From: GCA-2730975 sp937893275
GTDB lineage: Bacteria > Verrucomicrobiota > Verrucomicrobiia > Opitutales > Seribacteraceae
DNA length: 64,000 nt
Assembly: GCA_963968595.1 (NCBI GenBank)
Contig: CAXAHJ010000001.1
Location: 163,910-227,909, forward strand
Direction: 5' to 3'
Below the pieces are notes generated by a model. That model was given only the letters and a program-made list of their open reading frames with translations. It had not been told where the DNA came from and searched no databases. The stretch's first letter is position 1; each line of letters starts with the position of its first letter. Of this stretch, positions 55,593-64,000 are shown one piece after another. The translations under genes and the position numbers were made by a program.

Positions 55593-55620
55593 AAAATCAA
55601 GTTGAATTTTGAAAATCAAC
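55593..55620. promoter_or_regulatory. Palindrome and repeated AAAATCAA before the pilus-like locus
   Basis: GTTGAATTTTGAAAATCAAC at 55601-55620 is a near-perfect palindrome with one mismatched pair. AAAATCAA occurs at 55593-55600 and again at 55612-55619, with the inverted TTGAATTTT between. The site ends 16 bases before the ATG of the first pilus gene, a good place for an operator or a translational control hairpin. Confidence 0.4.
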
Positions 55621-55636
55621 GATCTACAACAAGTAA

Positions 55637-56338
55637 ATGAAATCCCTCCACCTCATATGTTCCGTTGCCCTAGGAATTCTTTTCTTTTCTCTTAACTTGG
55701 CTGCGGCCGATCGCAAGTCTGGCTTTGGCAAAATTCCCAAACCCGATGAGCTTGTTTCTCTAGACGCCGTTACCCTGCAGACGAGCACTGGCAAATGGTT
55801 TACCGTGACTGTCAGTTTTACTCCCAGAAAACATCCCGACCCAGAAAAGGCTTTCAACGAAGACTTCATAGATGATGTCAAGTTGGATCTTTATATTTGC
55901 TTGCGCAATGATTCTCGTGAAAAAAAATTTAAGAGGGAACGGAAAAGAGAAGGCACTGACTATGTTGTTGCCGACCTTTATGACTATTACCATGCCGGCG
56001 TCGAGATTATCACTCTCAAGGTAGACAACATTCGAAAGGAATTGCATTTCCTTATCTCGAACGAATTAGCAGAAAGAGACGGCTTCAATCGAACCGTAAA
56101 GCCGGTCGGTCATGTTGTGGAGATGACTCTAGGCGGGGTGCCTATCGCATTTAAGGAAGGAATCGTGTTTGAAAAATATCGCGAAGAAAGTGTTCTCGAA
56201 AAATTCAAAGAATTTGCCCAAACGAAGTCCAAGGCAAACGAAGGTTTGCTTTTGCCTGCTCACATGGTGAATGCAAATTACTTATCAAACGCACCAGCGG
56301 TAAAGATGGGCCCAAGTCCTTCTGCATCGGGGCTTTGA
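55637..56338 (+). CDS. Amuc_1102-family pilus-like protein
   Basis: This 233-residue exported protein has a signal peptide (about 1-23, ending LAAA). The mature part is beta-rich, starting with GFGKIPKPDELVSLDAVTLQTSTG, with no catalytic motif. Position as first gene of a five-gene set whose other products are PilM-like, Amuc_1100-like, Amuc_1099-like and secretin identifies it as the Amuc_1102 family, described as an immunoglobulin-like fold. The assignment rests largely on gene order. It is followed by the PilM-like gene after 36 bases. Confidence 0.8.
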   Translation: MKSLHLICSVALGILFFSLNLAAADRKSGFGKIPKPDELVSLDAVTLQTSTGKWFTVTVSFTPRKHPDPEKAFNEDFIDDVKLDLYICLRNDSREKKFKRERKREGTDYVVADLYDYYHAGVEIITLKVDNIRKELHFLISNELAERDGFNRTVKPVGHVVEMTLGGVPIAFKEGIVFEKYREESVLEKFKEFAQTKSKANEGLLLPAHMVNANYLSNAPAVKMGPSPSASGL

Positions 56339-56374
56339 CCTAAACCTCTGTCGACAAACTCCCGCCCAAGTTTT

Positions 56375-58150
56375 TTGATCCAGTCTCGAGTGAAGCCAAT
56401 CCGCAAAACAATTGTAAATTGTGGAGTGAGCCATGTCTCGGCGTGTGTTTTCGCGAAGGAGGACGATGGCACCTTGGTTTTAGAGCAGACGGAGACGGAG
56501 AGTCTGCAGTATGATTATTCCAACGACAGTCTATGGCTAAATGCGCTTGCCGATGGCCTTGAAAAACTTGTTGCCCGAGGAATTGGTAAGGGAGAGGCCC
56601 ATTTTATTTTGCCTGGCAGTCTTTTGCTTACGAAAACGATTCGAGCTCCCCGCGTAGAAGAAAGCAAACAGCGACAAATAGTTGCCTTCGAGTTGCAGCA
56701 AAAAATGCCATACCCCTTGGCCGAATTAATTTGGGACTATCAGGTCGTTGAGGATGATGGGGTGGAGCAGGAGGTTCTGGCCATAGCCGTTCGCCCTGCG
56801 ATCGCGGAATCCTTTTGCGAAAAAGTCGATGCGTTGGGCCTCAATCCCGTCGAATTGAGTGCAGCCTCCATACTCGACTACAACGCACTAAGGCTTTCTC
56901 TGCTGGAAATGAGGGGCGAGGAGACGCTTGTAATTAACATCGGGGCGAAGTCTACAAATCTTCTTTTCATAAATCCAGAGGGCTTTCTCATTCGCAACAT
57001 TGCCCTTGGCGGCAACTCACTAACCCAGCATGTCGCCGATAGCATAGGAGTGTCATTTACCAAGGCAGAACAAGTAAAGAAATCTTTTTTTTCCGGCGAG
57101 GTGGCTTTCTCTTCCGATGATCCCGCAGTGCAGGTTCTAGAGAAAAATGCCGAACAATTCAAAGCTCGTATGAGTCAAGAAGTAACTCGTTCTGTTGTTA
57201 CTTATAAACGCTTAAAGAAAGGCAAATCACCGACTAGGATTTTTCTCTGCGGAAAGGGTTCCTTGCTGCCGGGCCTTCCTGAATATTTAAGCCAAAAACA
57301 GGCGTTGGCTGTAGATTATTTCGATCCTTTGCGTGCCGTTAAAATAGGATCCCAAATAGATCCTGAAATATTACCGCAACTGCCATTTATGTTGAGTGAA
57401 GTGGTGGGAGAGGCTTGCCGAGTTTTTGCGGTGGGTGAGACATCATCCTATCGCGGCATAAATTTGCTGCCCAAAGACAAGCTGGCCCATATGACCATCC
57501 GGAAAAAGCGCTGGTGGTTGGCAGCAGCAGCGGCTATTCTTTCGCTTCTTCCCCTTCCGGTTGTCATTGAGACGATGTCGGAGTTGTCTCAAGCCGAACG
57601 AACGCTTGACGAAAAAAAAGGCCACTTGCGTCAAAAGCAACTGGAAGTTTCAGAACAGGTAGAAAAGCAACAGGGGTTGCTTGCCCTAGACCATTTTGCG
57701 AGAGCGATAGACAAAGAAATTTCGCCCTTACTAACGGTAAGTTCAGGGGCTGACAATTGGCGTCTATTGCTGGCTGACCTGCAGGTGCTAATCATAAATG
57801 AAGCTAGCGAAGTTTGGCTTGACGAACTTTATGTCCAACGGGAAGTACGTGGCAGCAAAAACCCCGTTCGAAGGCGTGCCGGTAACGACCAAAACTTAAA
57901 ACCGAACCGCGTACTTGTCCTGAACGGCCGCTTTCTTGTCCGCGATCCGGAAAACGAATCGAGTCGTGAAAACTTGATTCAGCTTAACAGTGCTCGCCAA
58001 AAGGCACTTACGGAAAGCCTCGACCAGTGTGATTTCGCCAAAAAGATTTTAAAAAAGCAGTTCGAAACCGAAGGGAGAGGAGACCTATTCAATCGTTTCT
58101 ATACTTACTTCCACTACGAAATCGAATTGAAAGGGGAACGTTCCTTATAG
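56375..58150 (+). CDS. pilM: Amuc_1101-family PilM-like protein with fused PilN-like part
   Basis: The first approximately 360 of 591 residues form an actin-like PilM domain with ETLVINIGAKSTNLLFI and RIFLCGKGSLLPGLPEYL. A membrane helix at about 377-400 (AAAAAILSLLPLPVV) is followed by a coiled coil and a globular C-terminal domain, the layout of PilN. One protein thus seems to combine the cytoplasmic PilM and inner-membrane PilN roles of type IV pilus systems. Start is uncertain: TTG 56375 or GTG 56390, neither with a strong ribosome-binding site. Confidence 0.88.
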   Translation: MIQSRVKPIRKTIVNCGVSHVSACVFAKEDDGTLVLEQTETESLQYDYSNDSLWLNALADGLEKLVARGIGKGEAHFILPGSLLLTKTIRAPRVEESKQRQIVAFELQQKMPYPLAELIWDYQVVEDDGVEQEVLAIAVRPAIAESFCEKVDALGLNPVELSAASILDYNALRLSLLEMRGEETLVINIGAKSTNLLFINPEGFLIRNIALGGNSLTQHVADSIGVSFTKAEQVKKSFFSGEVAFSSDDPAVQVLEKNAEQFKARMSQEVTRSVVTYKRLKKGKSPTRIFLCGKGSLLPGLPEYLSQKQALAVDYFDPLRAVKIGSQIDPEILPQLPFMLSEVVGEACRVFAVGETSSYRGINLLPKDKLAHMTIRKKRWWLAAAAAILSLLPLPVVIETMSELSQAERTLDEKKGHLRQKQLEVSEQVEKQQGLLALDHFARAIDKEISPLLTVSSGADNWRLLLADLQVLIINEASEVWLDELYVQREVRGSKNPVRRRAGNDQNLKPNRVLVLNGRFLVRDPENESSRENLIQLNSARQKALTESLDQCDFAKKILKKQFETEGRGDLFNRFYTYFHYEIELKGERSL

Positions 58151-58178
58151 TTTTAAACCTTCCTTATCTCGCATCTTG

Positions 58179-59414
58179 ATGAAAACCTTCCTGAGGGGAA
58201 ACCTTTACTTTATAACATTTGTCATTTTGGCAGGAGGAGTTTTTGCGTCTTTGTTCATGTTGTCATGCAACCAGGCGAAGAATTTGGATGAGGTTATTGG
58301 GGACATAGAGTCTCTCGACCGAGATCTGGCTAAGGAAATTGATGACGGAGCGGGATTTGGATGGATCGAGGCCAACTTAGACTTGGCTCGAGAGGACAAC
58401 AAAAACCTCTTGGACAAGCGAGCTCGTGAACTCAAGAAGTGGAGGGAGATTTTGGGAAGAGATGATGTGTTTGCAGGTGTCGAAAAGAAGGCAACTGACG
58501 ATGTGAATGCGGAAATATCTCGTTTTTTGGATCTCTACCGTAAAGAAGCGGGCGAATATGGCGTAAAGATTAAAGGAGCGCTAAAAGTGAGCACAGACGA
58601 ACCCAAAGGATTGTTCCCGGACGAAGGAATTTCTCCAGGAGAGGATCGAGAGGGCTTCGGATTTGCCGGATACGATGGTTCTTGGCCAAGCATTACCGAC
58701 AAAGAAGCTCGCGAGCTTTTGAAGCAAAAACTGATTTCGGAAAAGCTTTTGCTAACTCTTTTCAAAGCCAAACAGAATGGCGAGCCCATGGAATTACTGG
58801 GCATTCGCCGTGAGCCCGTCGGTGATGTCGACCGGCAACGAATCGCGGAGGAGGCCTTGAATGTGGATTCGTTAGCCAATGTTCTCGCTAAGCGAGAAGG
58901 GAGTATCGAGACTTATGCATTTGAGGTAAGTTTTTTGGCACGAACGATTGCCCTCCGCACTTTTTTAAATAGTCTTCAATATCCTTTTCTTGTTCGGGAT
59001 ATCTCAGTAAGGCGGCTGGAAAATAGTTCTTCTGGTTTTTCGGCAACCGGCAATTCAGACTCCAACAGCCCTTTTGGTTCCACCTCCGATAATATCGCAG
59101 TAAATTCAAAAACTCTGCCGATCATCAAGGATGTGGGCTCCCGGTTTTCCATTTTAGTAGAATATGTTATAGCAGTTCACGCAGATTTGGATTTGCTGAA
59201 GCCCCTTTGCTCTAGTAATCTGCTTGCAGAATGCACTTTGGCCATAGATGACCTCGAGGAGGGGGAGGAAACCGACGAGAAGCTAAAGGCCTTTCTTCGA
59301 CGTCATTATCCATGGGACCCTCCCCCTTCGTCCTCCATTTCCGAATTGTTAACAGTGTTGGGGTCGGAAAAAGATGCAAAATATTTTCTTAAACAGATTT
59401 CCGGCAACAAGTAA
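58179..59414 (+). CDS. Amuc_1100-family pilus-like protein
   Basis: This 411-residue protein has one N-terminal membrane helix (about residues 8-30, ending MLSC), a long coiled coil to about 125, and a C-terminal globular region, the layout of PilO and of Amuc_1100, the Akkermansia protein known for TLR2 signalling. It is longer than Amuc_1100 (about 317 residues). ATG 58179 is chosen over an in-frame TTG one codon earlier. It lies 28 bases after pilM and 5 before the next gene. Confidence 0.85.
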   Translation: MKTFLRGNLYFITFVILAGGVFASLFMLSCNQAKNLDEVIGDIESLDRDLAKEIDDGAGFGWIEANLDLAREDNKNLLDKRARELKKWREILGRDDVFAGVEKKATDDVNAEISRFLDLYRKEAGEYGVKIKGALKVSTDEPKGLFPDEGISPGEDREGFGFAGYDGSWPSITDKEARELLKQKLISEKLLLTLFKAKQNGEPMELLGIRREPVGDVDRQRIAEEALNVDSLANVLAKREGSIETYAFEVSFLARTIALRTFLNSLQYPFLVRDISVRRLENSSSGFSATGNSDSNSPFGSTSDNIAVNSKTLPIIKDVGSRFSILVEYVIAVHADLDLLKPLCSSNLLAECTLAIDDLEEGEETDEKLKAFLRRHYPWDPPPSSSISELLTVLGSEKDAKYFLKQISGNK

Positions 59415-59419
59415 TCCTC

Positions 59420-60733
59420 GTGAAAAAATTTCTGGGAGCAAACTACGAAAAGATAGCGGTAGGCATGTCATTGCTGTGCCTAGGGATATTTGCCTTGCTT
59501 TCCTTGTTGGGGGATGACCGTCGCGAAACCAAATCATTTCGGGGGCAGAATGGGGTAACTCTTTCGCAAGAATTAAAAACAATCACCTTGGAATCGAAAA
59601 CCCCACACGGCTTGATGCCAGGAGAACTTGTAATTATTGACGGAGCCGAACCTGATTTTTTTAACGGGAACTTTACCGCAGAAACCATCCTTCTTCCGGA
59701 AGAGTATACTGAAGTCTTGCTTCTCCTTTCCGGCGGAAAAACCATTTCAGGAAAACTCAAGCAATCCGGGACAAAGGAATTAAATCGGGAATGGCGTTTG
59801 GCAACTGGCTTTCTGTCGGTAAGAACGGAGGAGGGGGACCAAGATGTTCGGATCGCGGAACTAGAGCAGCTTTGGGGTTCCACGATGCTAACTATTGCTA
59901 CGGAGAATGATAATGAAGAGGAGTCCGAGGGCGACTTTGCTCTAGTGACTTATCAAAAACGAGGAGGAGTTGCCGAAAAAAGTGAGCCCGCAAGTGGGGG
60001 CAAATGGATAGAGACGTCTTCCCCAAAGGAGGGAGAGCCAAGCTACGACCTTTTTACGCCCCCCGTTCTTTATGTTGTTAACGGTCGCCTCGAAACCAGT
60101 TTGCCCGAAGAGGCAAAACCAGAAATCTCGCCAGAGGAATTTGGTCTGCGCCTTGTCGTATTTGAGAAAGTCCCCTACAGGTTTCGAATTCGTAGTTGGA
60201 TTGGAGAAACACCATATCTTGAAGACCTCCGTCATGAGTTTCCCGTGGGAACGGGTCGATATGTTCGCAACCGCTTGCAAGTTAAGGTGCCATATAAAGA
60301 AAACCGTAATTACAAACCGGGCGCACCTTCTTTACTTCCAACTAATGATGATGACCCCGACAAAATGATCATAGTGAATGCCTTTGCCGTGCAACAGGTA
60401 CGAGATCCCAAAACGGGCGGTATTCGCTCTGTAGGTCGGGCAATGGTCAAAGATTTTCGGTTACCCGTAAAGCCCTTTGAAATTAACAGTTTCATGAAGG
60501 AAACCCACGCTGGACAGCATCGTATTGCCGTGGAGTCGACTTCTAAAGACAATTCTGGCGAAAAGTTTACTTTTGAGCAAAATGCGACAGGAACTACCTT
60601 TCGGCTTGCGATGCGGGAGTACAGGATATTGGAAATAGATCTTGTTAAATCTCGAGTTCATCTCGAAAAACAAGCCCTCGCTCCCCCCGAACTTCAGCGC
60701 GAATGGCTTGCCCTGCTGCTTGACGACAAATAA
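59420..60733 (+). CDS. Amuc_1099-family pilus-like protein
   Basis: This 437-residue protein starts with GTG and has an N-terminal membrane helix (about residues 12-29, IAVGMSLLCLGIFALLSL). The rest is a largely beta, charged periplasmic region without a catalytic motif. It lies between the Amuc_1100-like and secretin genes as in Akkermansia, and probably joins the inner-membrane alignment complex. Its TAA stop shares one base with the ATG of a 56-codon ORF. Confidence 0.82.
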   Translation: MKKFLGANYEKIAVGMSLLCLGIFALLSLLGDDRRETKSFRGQNGVTLSQELKTITLESKTPHGLMPGELVIIDGAEPDFFNGNFTAETILLPEEYTEVLLLLSGGKTISGKLKQSGTKELNREWRLATGFLSVRTEEGDQDVRIAELEQLWGSTMLTIATENDNEEESEGDFALVTYQKRGGVAEKSEPASGGKWIETSSPKEGEPSYDLFTPPVLYVVNGRLETSLPEEAKPEISPEEFGLRLVVFEKVPYRFRIRSWIGETPYLEDLRHEFPVGTGRYVRNRLQVKVPYKENRNYKPGAPSLLPTNDDDPDKMIIVNAFAVQQVRDPKTGGIRSVGRAMVKDFRLPVKPFEINSFMKETHAGQHRIAVESTSKDNSGEKFTFEQNATGTTFRLAMREYRILEIDLVKSRVHLEKQALAPPELQREWLALLLDDK

Positions 60734-60903
60734 TGAAGTCTGAAAATTTCCAGAGAAAACAAAACAATCATTTTCCCTTAGAAAAGCTTTCCATTTTGGA
60801 AGTTGACCCCACAGTTCGAAAACTGTTCCTTGATTGGCAGGAATTAACAAGCCCGATGAGCGGATCCCTACTTTTTGACTCCTTACAATTTGCCCGTAGA
60901 TGA
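60733..60903 (+). CDS. 56-codon ORF coupled to the secretin gene
   Basis: This frame fits exactly between two pilus genes: its ATG shares a base with the preceding TAA (TAATG), and its TGA overlaps the secretin ATG (ATGA). The peptide begins MKSENFQRKQNN, contains VDPTVRKLFLDW, and has no signal peptide or membrane helix. The secretin gene lacks an obvious ribosome-binding site, so translating this ORF may be needed for its expression. It may also make a small cytoplasmic pilus protein. No family is known to me. Confidence 0.6.
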   Translation: MKSENFQRKQNNHFPLEKLSILEVDPTVRKLFLDWQELTSPMSGSLLFDSLQFARR

Positions 60904-63900
60904 AACCTTTGATCGCCAATGTGGTCCGAAAGGAAAGAGCTGTCCTTCGAACGGCTTTTTTACTTGCAGGCTTTTGTGCTGTATTCTCGGGCTACGCCCA
61001 ATCGCTACCCCCCCTGCCTCCATTGCCTCCGGCTGTCGAACCGACTGCCGGTCCGGATGGACTTCCTCCATTGCCTGGAGTGGGTGGCGTGGAGCCCGCT
61101 CCTGTCGAAAGCCCGCCCTTATTACCGCCTTTGCCGGGAGTGCTCCAACCCGTGGAGACCTCACCCGAACCCTTCCCCCCAGAATCTGTTCCGTCAGAGC
61201 CTTCGACTTTGCGAGAAACGGAACCTGCTCCACCCTTGGCGGATAGACTGAACTTATCTGAGACTGCCAAATCCGATCCGGTCGAAGTCGCAGGCTTTAG
61301 CCTTCCGCCAGTAACGGATAGCGCCGGTCTTTTGCGACTCCTTGATGAGGTGAGAATTCGCTTAAGAAGGGAGGACTACCAAGGAGCTCAAGCCTTGACC
61401 GAACAAACTCTTCGTACATTTGCCGAGACAGCCGAAAACGCCTTTTATCTAAGGCAATTTCGCAGGGAGCAAACAAACCTCTACTATCGTATGGCCCATA
61501 AAGCCCTGAAGGAAAAAAGATATTCGTTAGCAAGCCAATATCTCGGGCGTTATCAAGAAAACGTGGCTCGAGATGCCGAAGATCGTAAACGAGCACGAGA
61601 AGTGCGTGCCGGAACCCAGGGCAAAAGCGATGTTTCTTTGGTAGGAAAACTTGTCGAAGAACTCGATGAAGCAAAAAAAGAACTTGCGGAAATTCGTGCG
61701 AAATCAGGTCTTCCCGAAAGTGACGCCAAGGTTGATTACGAGCGTATAATGGCCCAGGAGCAACAAGAACTAGTGAAAGCGAAAAGCAGAGCGGAACGAT
61801 TGCTGGAAAAAGCCCGCGTAGATGCCGCAGACGGTCAGTACGAATTGGCGAAAGACCAAGTTGATGAAGCCCTGTCTTTCCTGCCTAAAAACGTGGCTAC
61901 CATAGCGCTGATGAGTGATCTTTACAAAGCCAAGCAGCAAATTCTTTGGTATCGGATTGGGGAAGCTATGCAAAAGGGGCGCGTCGGTAATGTTCAGACT
62001 CTCGTTCTTGAATACCAAGATGTTGAAAAAGAGCGACGAAGCGAAGAGGTTGCTACGCTGGGTATCGAAGAAGGACCTGACTTCGAGGGGGAAATGCGAA
62101 AGGCGAGGGAGAAAGCAGAGCAACAAGCGGAACTTGCCGAAAAGATGCTAGCCGCAGCCAAAGGCAATATCCGAGCCAAGGAATATGCAAAGGCAGAGCA
62201 GGATTTAGTGAAAATTACTAATTATCTTGAACCAAGCACTCGCACTTGGCCGATCATCTTGGATGCCGCTATTACTCGCAATCAAATCAATTTGGAAAAA
62301 GCAGAGGATGCCAGAAAGGCAAAAAATTGGGAATTGGCCAATCAGTATAACGATGCTTACAGGACGGGCCTTCTGCAGGATAGAAATGTCATGGGTGCAG
62401 GAGAAATGGACCTCGGCAGACCGGGCCTAGAGTCCACGAAGGGAAAAGGTTCTGTAGACAATCTCATGAAGAGGTCCGACCGGATGCGGGGTAGAATCGA
62501 GGATGATATGAAAAACCCATACCGACGACATATATCGGAATTTTCACCCGAGCGGGAAGATCAGCTAGCCGACCTGCGGGAATTGCTCATGCGAGCGAAA
62601 GTACAGTTCATCAATAACGACCTAACGGGCGCTCAAGAGACCTACCGCCTTATCGAAGCCCGCTATTCAGATAACTATGAAGCTAAGCAGATGCTTCGTC
62701 GCATTGCCAAAGTCCGCCAAGAAGAAAGTTATCTCGGTTATCTTCAAACACGAGAATCCATGCTTGAGGAAATTAATCGGGAATGGGAGAGACCAAAGGT
62801 TTTTGAGCGACAAATCGACGACGCTAAGCCTGTACAGACAACAGGAAACAATTTATTGGAAAAATTAAAGACGATTAATGTCCCCGCGGTTCAATTTTTC
62901 GAATCTCCCTTACCGGAAGTGGTGGCGGAACTTCAAAGACTAGCCAAACAATTTGATTTCGCTGAGCCAGACCCCACGAAAAAAGGCGTCAACATTGTCG
63001 TTATAAGCCAACCCGGGGAGCCTCCGCCCAATGTCACGATAACGCTCAACGGCATGGCTTTGGATCAAATGATCGCCTTTATTTCGGAAATGGTCGGCTG
63101 GAGTTTCGATGTTAGAAACGATGCCGTTGTTCTCTCAAAATCTGGTGCTGGAGGTGGCCGACCGATTGGTTTGGAAACGGAATTTTACGAAGTTTCTCAA
63201 GGTACGATTCAAAGAATGACTGGAGGGGCAGGTGCCGGCGGAGGTGGAGGCGGAGCCGATCCATTTGCACCACCTGGCGGTGGCGGTGCGGGCGGTGCTG
63301 CTGACGATGTCGGGGCCAAAATTCGCGGCTTTCTCCAACAGGCTGGCATACCATTCGACGAGGCCAGAGGACATAGGTTCGTATTTGACGGTTTCCAAAT
63401 GATCGTTACTCACGAGCGGCGATTCTTGGATTTGATCGAGCGCATTCTCGAGCGATTGGACCAAGATTCCAGCCGACAAGTCGAAATTGAGACAAAGTTT
63501 CTTGAGGTGCAAGAAGGTGTTTTGGATGAGATAAGTTTTGATTGGAACATGCGCTGGGGGAATTCCCGACCTATCTTTGATTCCGACACGGGAATGCCAA
63601 CAATTGATTCCAATGGCATGCCTCTGCAGAGGTACGACAAAAATTTCAAGGGCAACACTAGAACTTTGGCCCTAGCTCATTCTCCTAGTGGAGTGGAAAG
63701 GAATATCCAAATAACTTACGATCAAAACCCGGAAGCGAATAAGCAATTTGGCCAACCTATTCCAATGATGCCCGGAAACATAGGAATTGGCGCAGGTGTA
63801 GATTCATTGATTGACTGGACGGGTTCAATTTTGGGCATGAGGGAGGCAACTCTTTTGGTTAACGCACTCAAGAGAAAGCAAGGTACGGATTTGCTTAGTG

Positions 63901-64000
63901 CTCCTCGGGTTACTGTCATGGATGGACAGCCGGCCAGTATCACAATTGCACAGGAATTCATATACCCCACCGATTGGCAACTTCAGCAGCAAGGTGGAGG
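60900..64000 (+). CDS. Amuc_1098-family secretin, 3' end missing
   Basis: The frame is open from ATG 60900 to the window edge, over 1030 codons. It has an N-terminal export signal (about 1-36, ending GYAQS), a Pro-rich segment with repeated LPPLP (about 36-100), long charged helical and TPR-like regions (about 130-630), a short STN/N0-like domain (about 660-745), a Gly-rich linker (about 776-801), a secretin N-type domain, and the start of the secretin core with LLSAPRVTVMDGQPA near 1000. It should form the outer-membrane pore of the pilus-like system. Translation is probably coupled to the 56-codon ORF. Confidence 0.9.
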   Translation, partial: MKPLIANVVRKERAVLRTAFLLAGFCAVFSGYAQSLPPLPPLPPAVEPTAGPDGLPPLPGVGGVEPAPVESPPLLPPLPGVLQPVETSPEPFPPESVPSEPSTLRETEPAPPLADRLNLSETAKSDPVEVAGFSLPPVTDSAGLLRLLDEVRIRLRREDYQGAQALTEQTLRTFAETAENAFYLRQFRREQTNLYYRMAHKALKEKRYSLASQYLGRYQENVARDAEDRKRAREVRAGTQGKSDVSLVGKLVEELDEAKKELAEIRAKSGLPESDAKVDYERIMAQEQQELVKAKSRAERLLEKARVDAADGQYELAKDQVDEALSFLPKNVATIALMSDLYKAKQQILWYRIGEAMQKGRVGNVQTLVLEYQDVEKERRSEEVATLGIEEGPDFEGEMRKAREKAEQQAELAEKMLAAAKGNIRAKEYAKAEQDLVKITNYLEPSTRTWPIILDAAITRNQINLEKAEDARKAKNWELANQYNDAYRTGLLQDRNVMGAGEMDLGRPGLESTKGKGSVDNLMKRSDRMRGRIEDDMKNPYRRHISEFSPEREDQLADLRELLMRAKVQFINNDLTGAQETYRLIEARYSDNYEAKQMLRRIAKVRQEESYLGYLQTRESMLEEINREWERPKVFERQIDDAKPVQTTGNNLLEKLKTINVPAVQFFESPLPEVVAELQRLAKQFDFAEPDPTKKGVNIVVISQPGEPPPNVTITLNGMALDQMIAFISEMVGWSFDVRNDAVVLSKSGAGGGRPIGLETEFYEVSQGTIQRMTGGAGAGGGGGGADPFAPPGGGGAGGAADDVGAKIRGFLQQAGIPFDEARGHRFVFDGFQMIVTHERRFLDLIERILERLDQDSSRQVEIETKFLEVQEGVLDEISFDWNMRWGNSRPIFDSDTGMPTIDSNGMPLQRYDKNFKGNTRTLALAHSPSGVERNIQITYDQNPEANKQFGQPIPMMPGNIGIGAGVDSLIDWTGSILGMREATLLVNALKRKQGTDLLSAPRVTVMDGQPASITIAQEFIYPTDWQLQQQGG

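Overview
The window looks like a chromosomal segment of a Verrucomicrobiota bacterium, probably a marine member of Opitutia/Puniceicoccales. The strongest reason is the locus at the right end: its five gene types and their order match the Amuc_1102-1101-1100-1099-1098 pilus-like cluster of Akkermansia. The large secreted TolB-like/M28 peptidase, the PQQ-propeller protein and the NagB/PIG-L fusion are also common in that phylum. The lineage is inferred from gene content; no rRNA or tRNA gene was seen. Base composition is moderate, with more A+T-rich stretches near 33.8-34.6 kb and 41.5-47.6 kb.

Layout. 0-8.6 kb: a truncated membrane-protein gene, the coupled pyrR-pyrB-pyrC' pyrimidine genes, a PD-(D/E)XK/DEAH helicase, a HAD hydrolase, then prfA-prmC. 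8.6-15.4 kb: Prc-type protease, rhomboid protease and rarA on the minus strand, diverging from a ComEC-like channel gene and a small coiled-coil protein gene. 15.5-23.6 kb: an AraC-PAS regulator, a small basic protein, cysS, then a minus-strand run of prmA, purN, rfaE2, dnaJ, grpE and manA. 23.7-33.8 kb: ftsK and a rodZ-like gene, a 985-residue secreted peptidase, and a three-gene unit (PQQ propeller, lipoprotein, amino acid permease). 34.6-41.5 kb: amino-sugar genes (NagB/PIG-L fusion, NahK-like kinase) converging on glcDEF. 41.7-47.5 kb: oxidoreductase, redoxin, lysine-aminomutase-type enzyme, moeA and moaA. 47.6-55.5 kb: dnaN, an orphan RelE-fold protein, kdsD, an FtsB-like protein, a phosphohexomutase, an aberrant E2-like protein and a Nudix hydrolase. 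55.6-64.0 kb: the pilus-like locus, running off the end inside the secretin gene.

How the genes fit together. PyrR/PyrB/PyrC' serve pyrimidine synthesis, but PyrC' has lost most metal ligands, so it is probably a structural partner of PyrB and the active dihydroorotase should be elsewhere. KdsD and RfaE2 point to a lipopolysaccharide with Kdo and heptose; ManA and the phosphohexomutase feed hexose phosphates. NagB and the NahK-like kinase suggest amino-sugar use. GlcDEF allows glycolate oxidation.

The most notable points are: a 56-codon ORF fitted by overlapping start and stop codons between the Amuc_1099-like and secretin genes; an operator-like palindrome just before the pilus locus; and four proteins that keep a fold but have lost key residues (PyrC', the PIG-L half of the NagB fusion, the E2-like protein with Gln for catalytic His and an acidic repeat tail instead of lipoyl domains, and the helicase without the usual Fe-S cysteine pattern).
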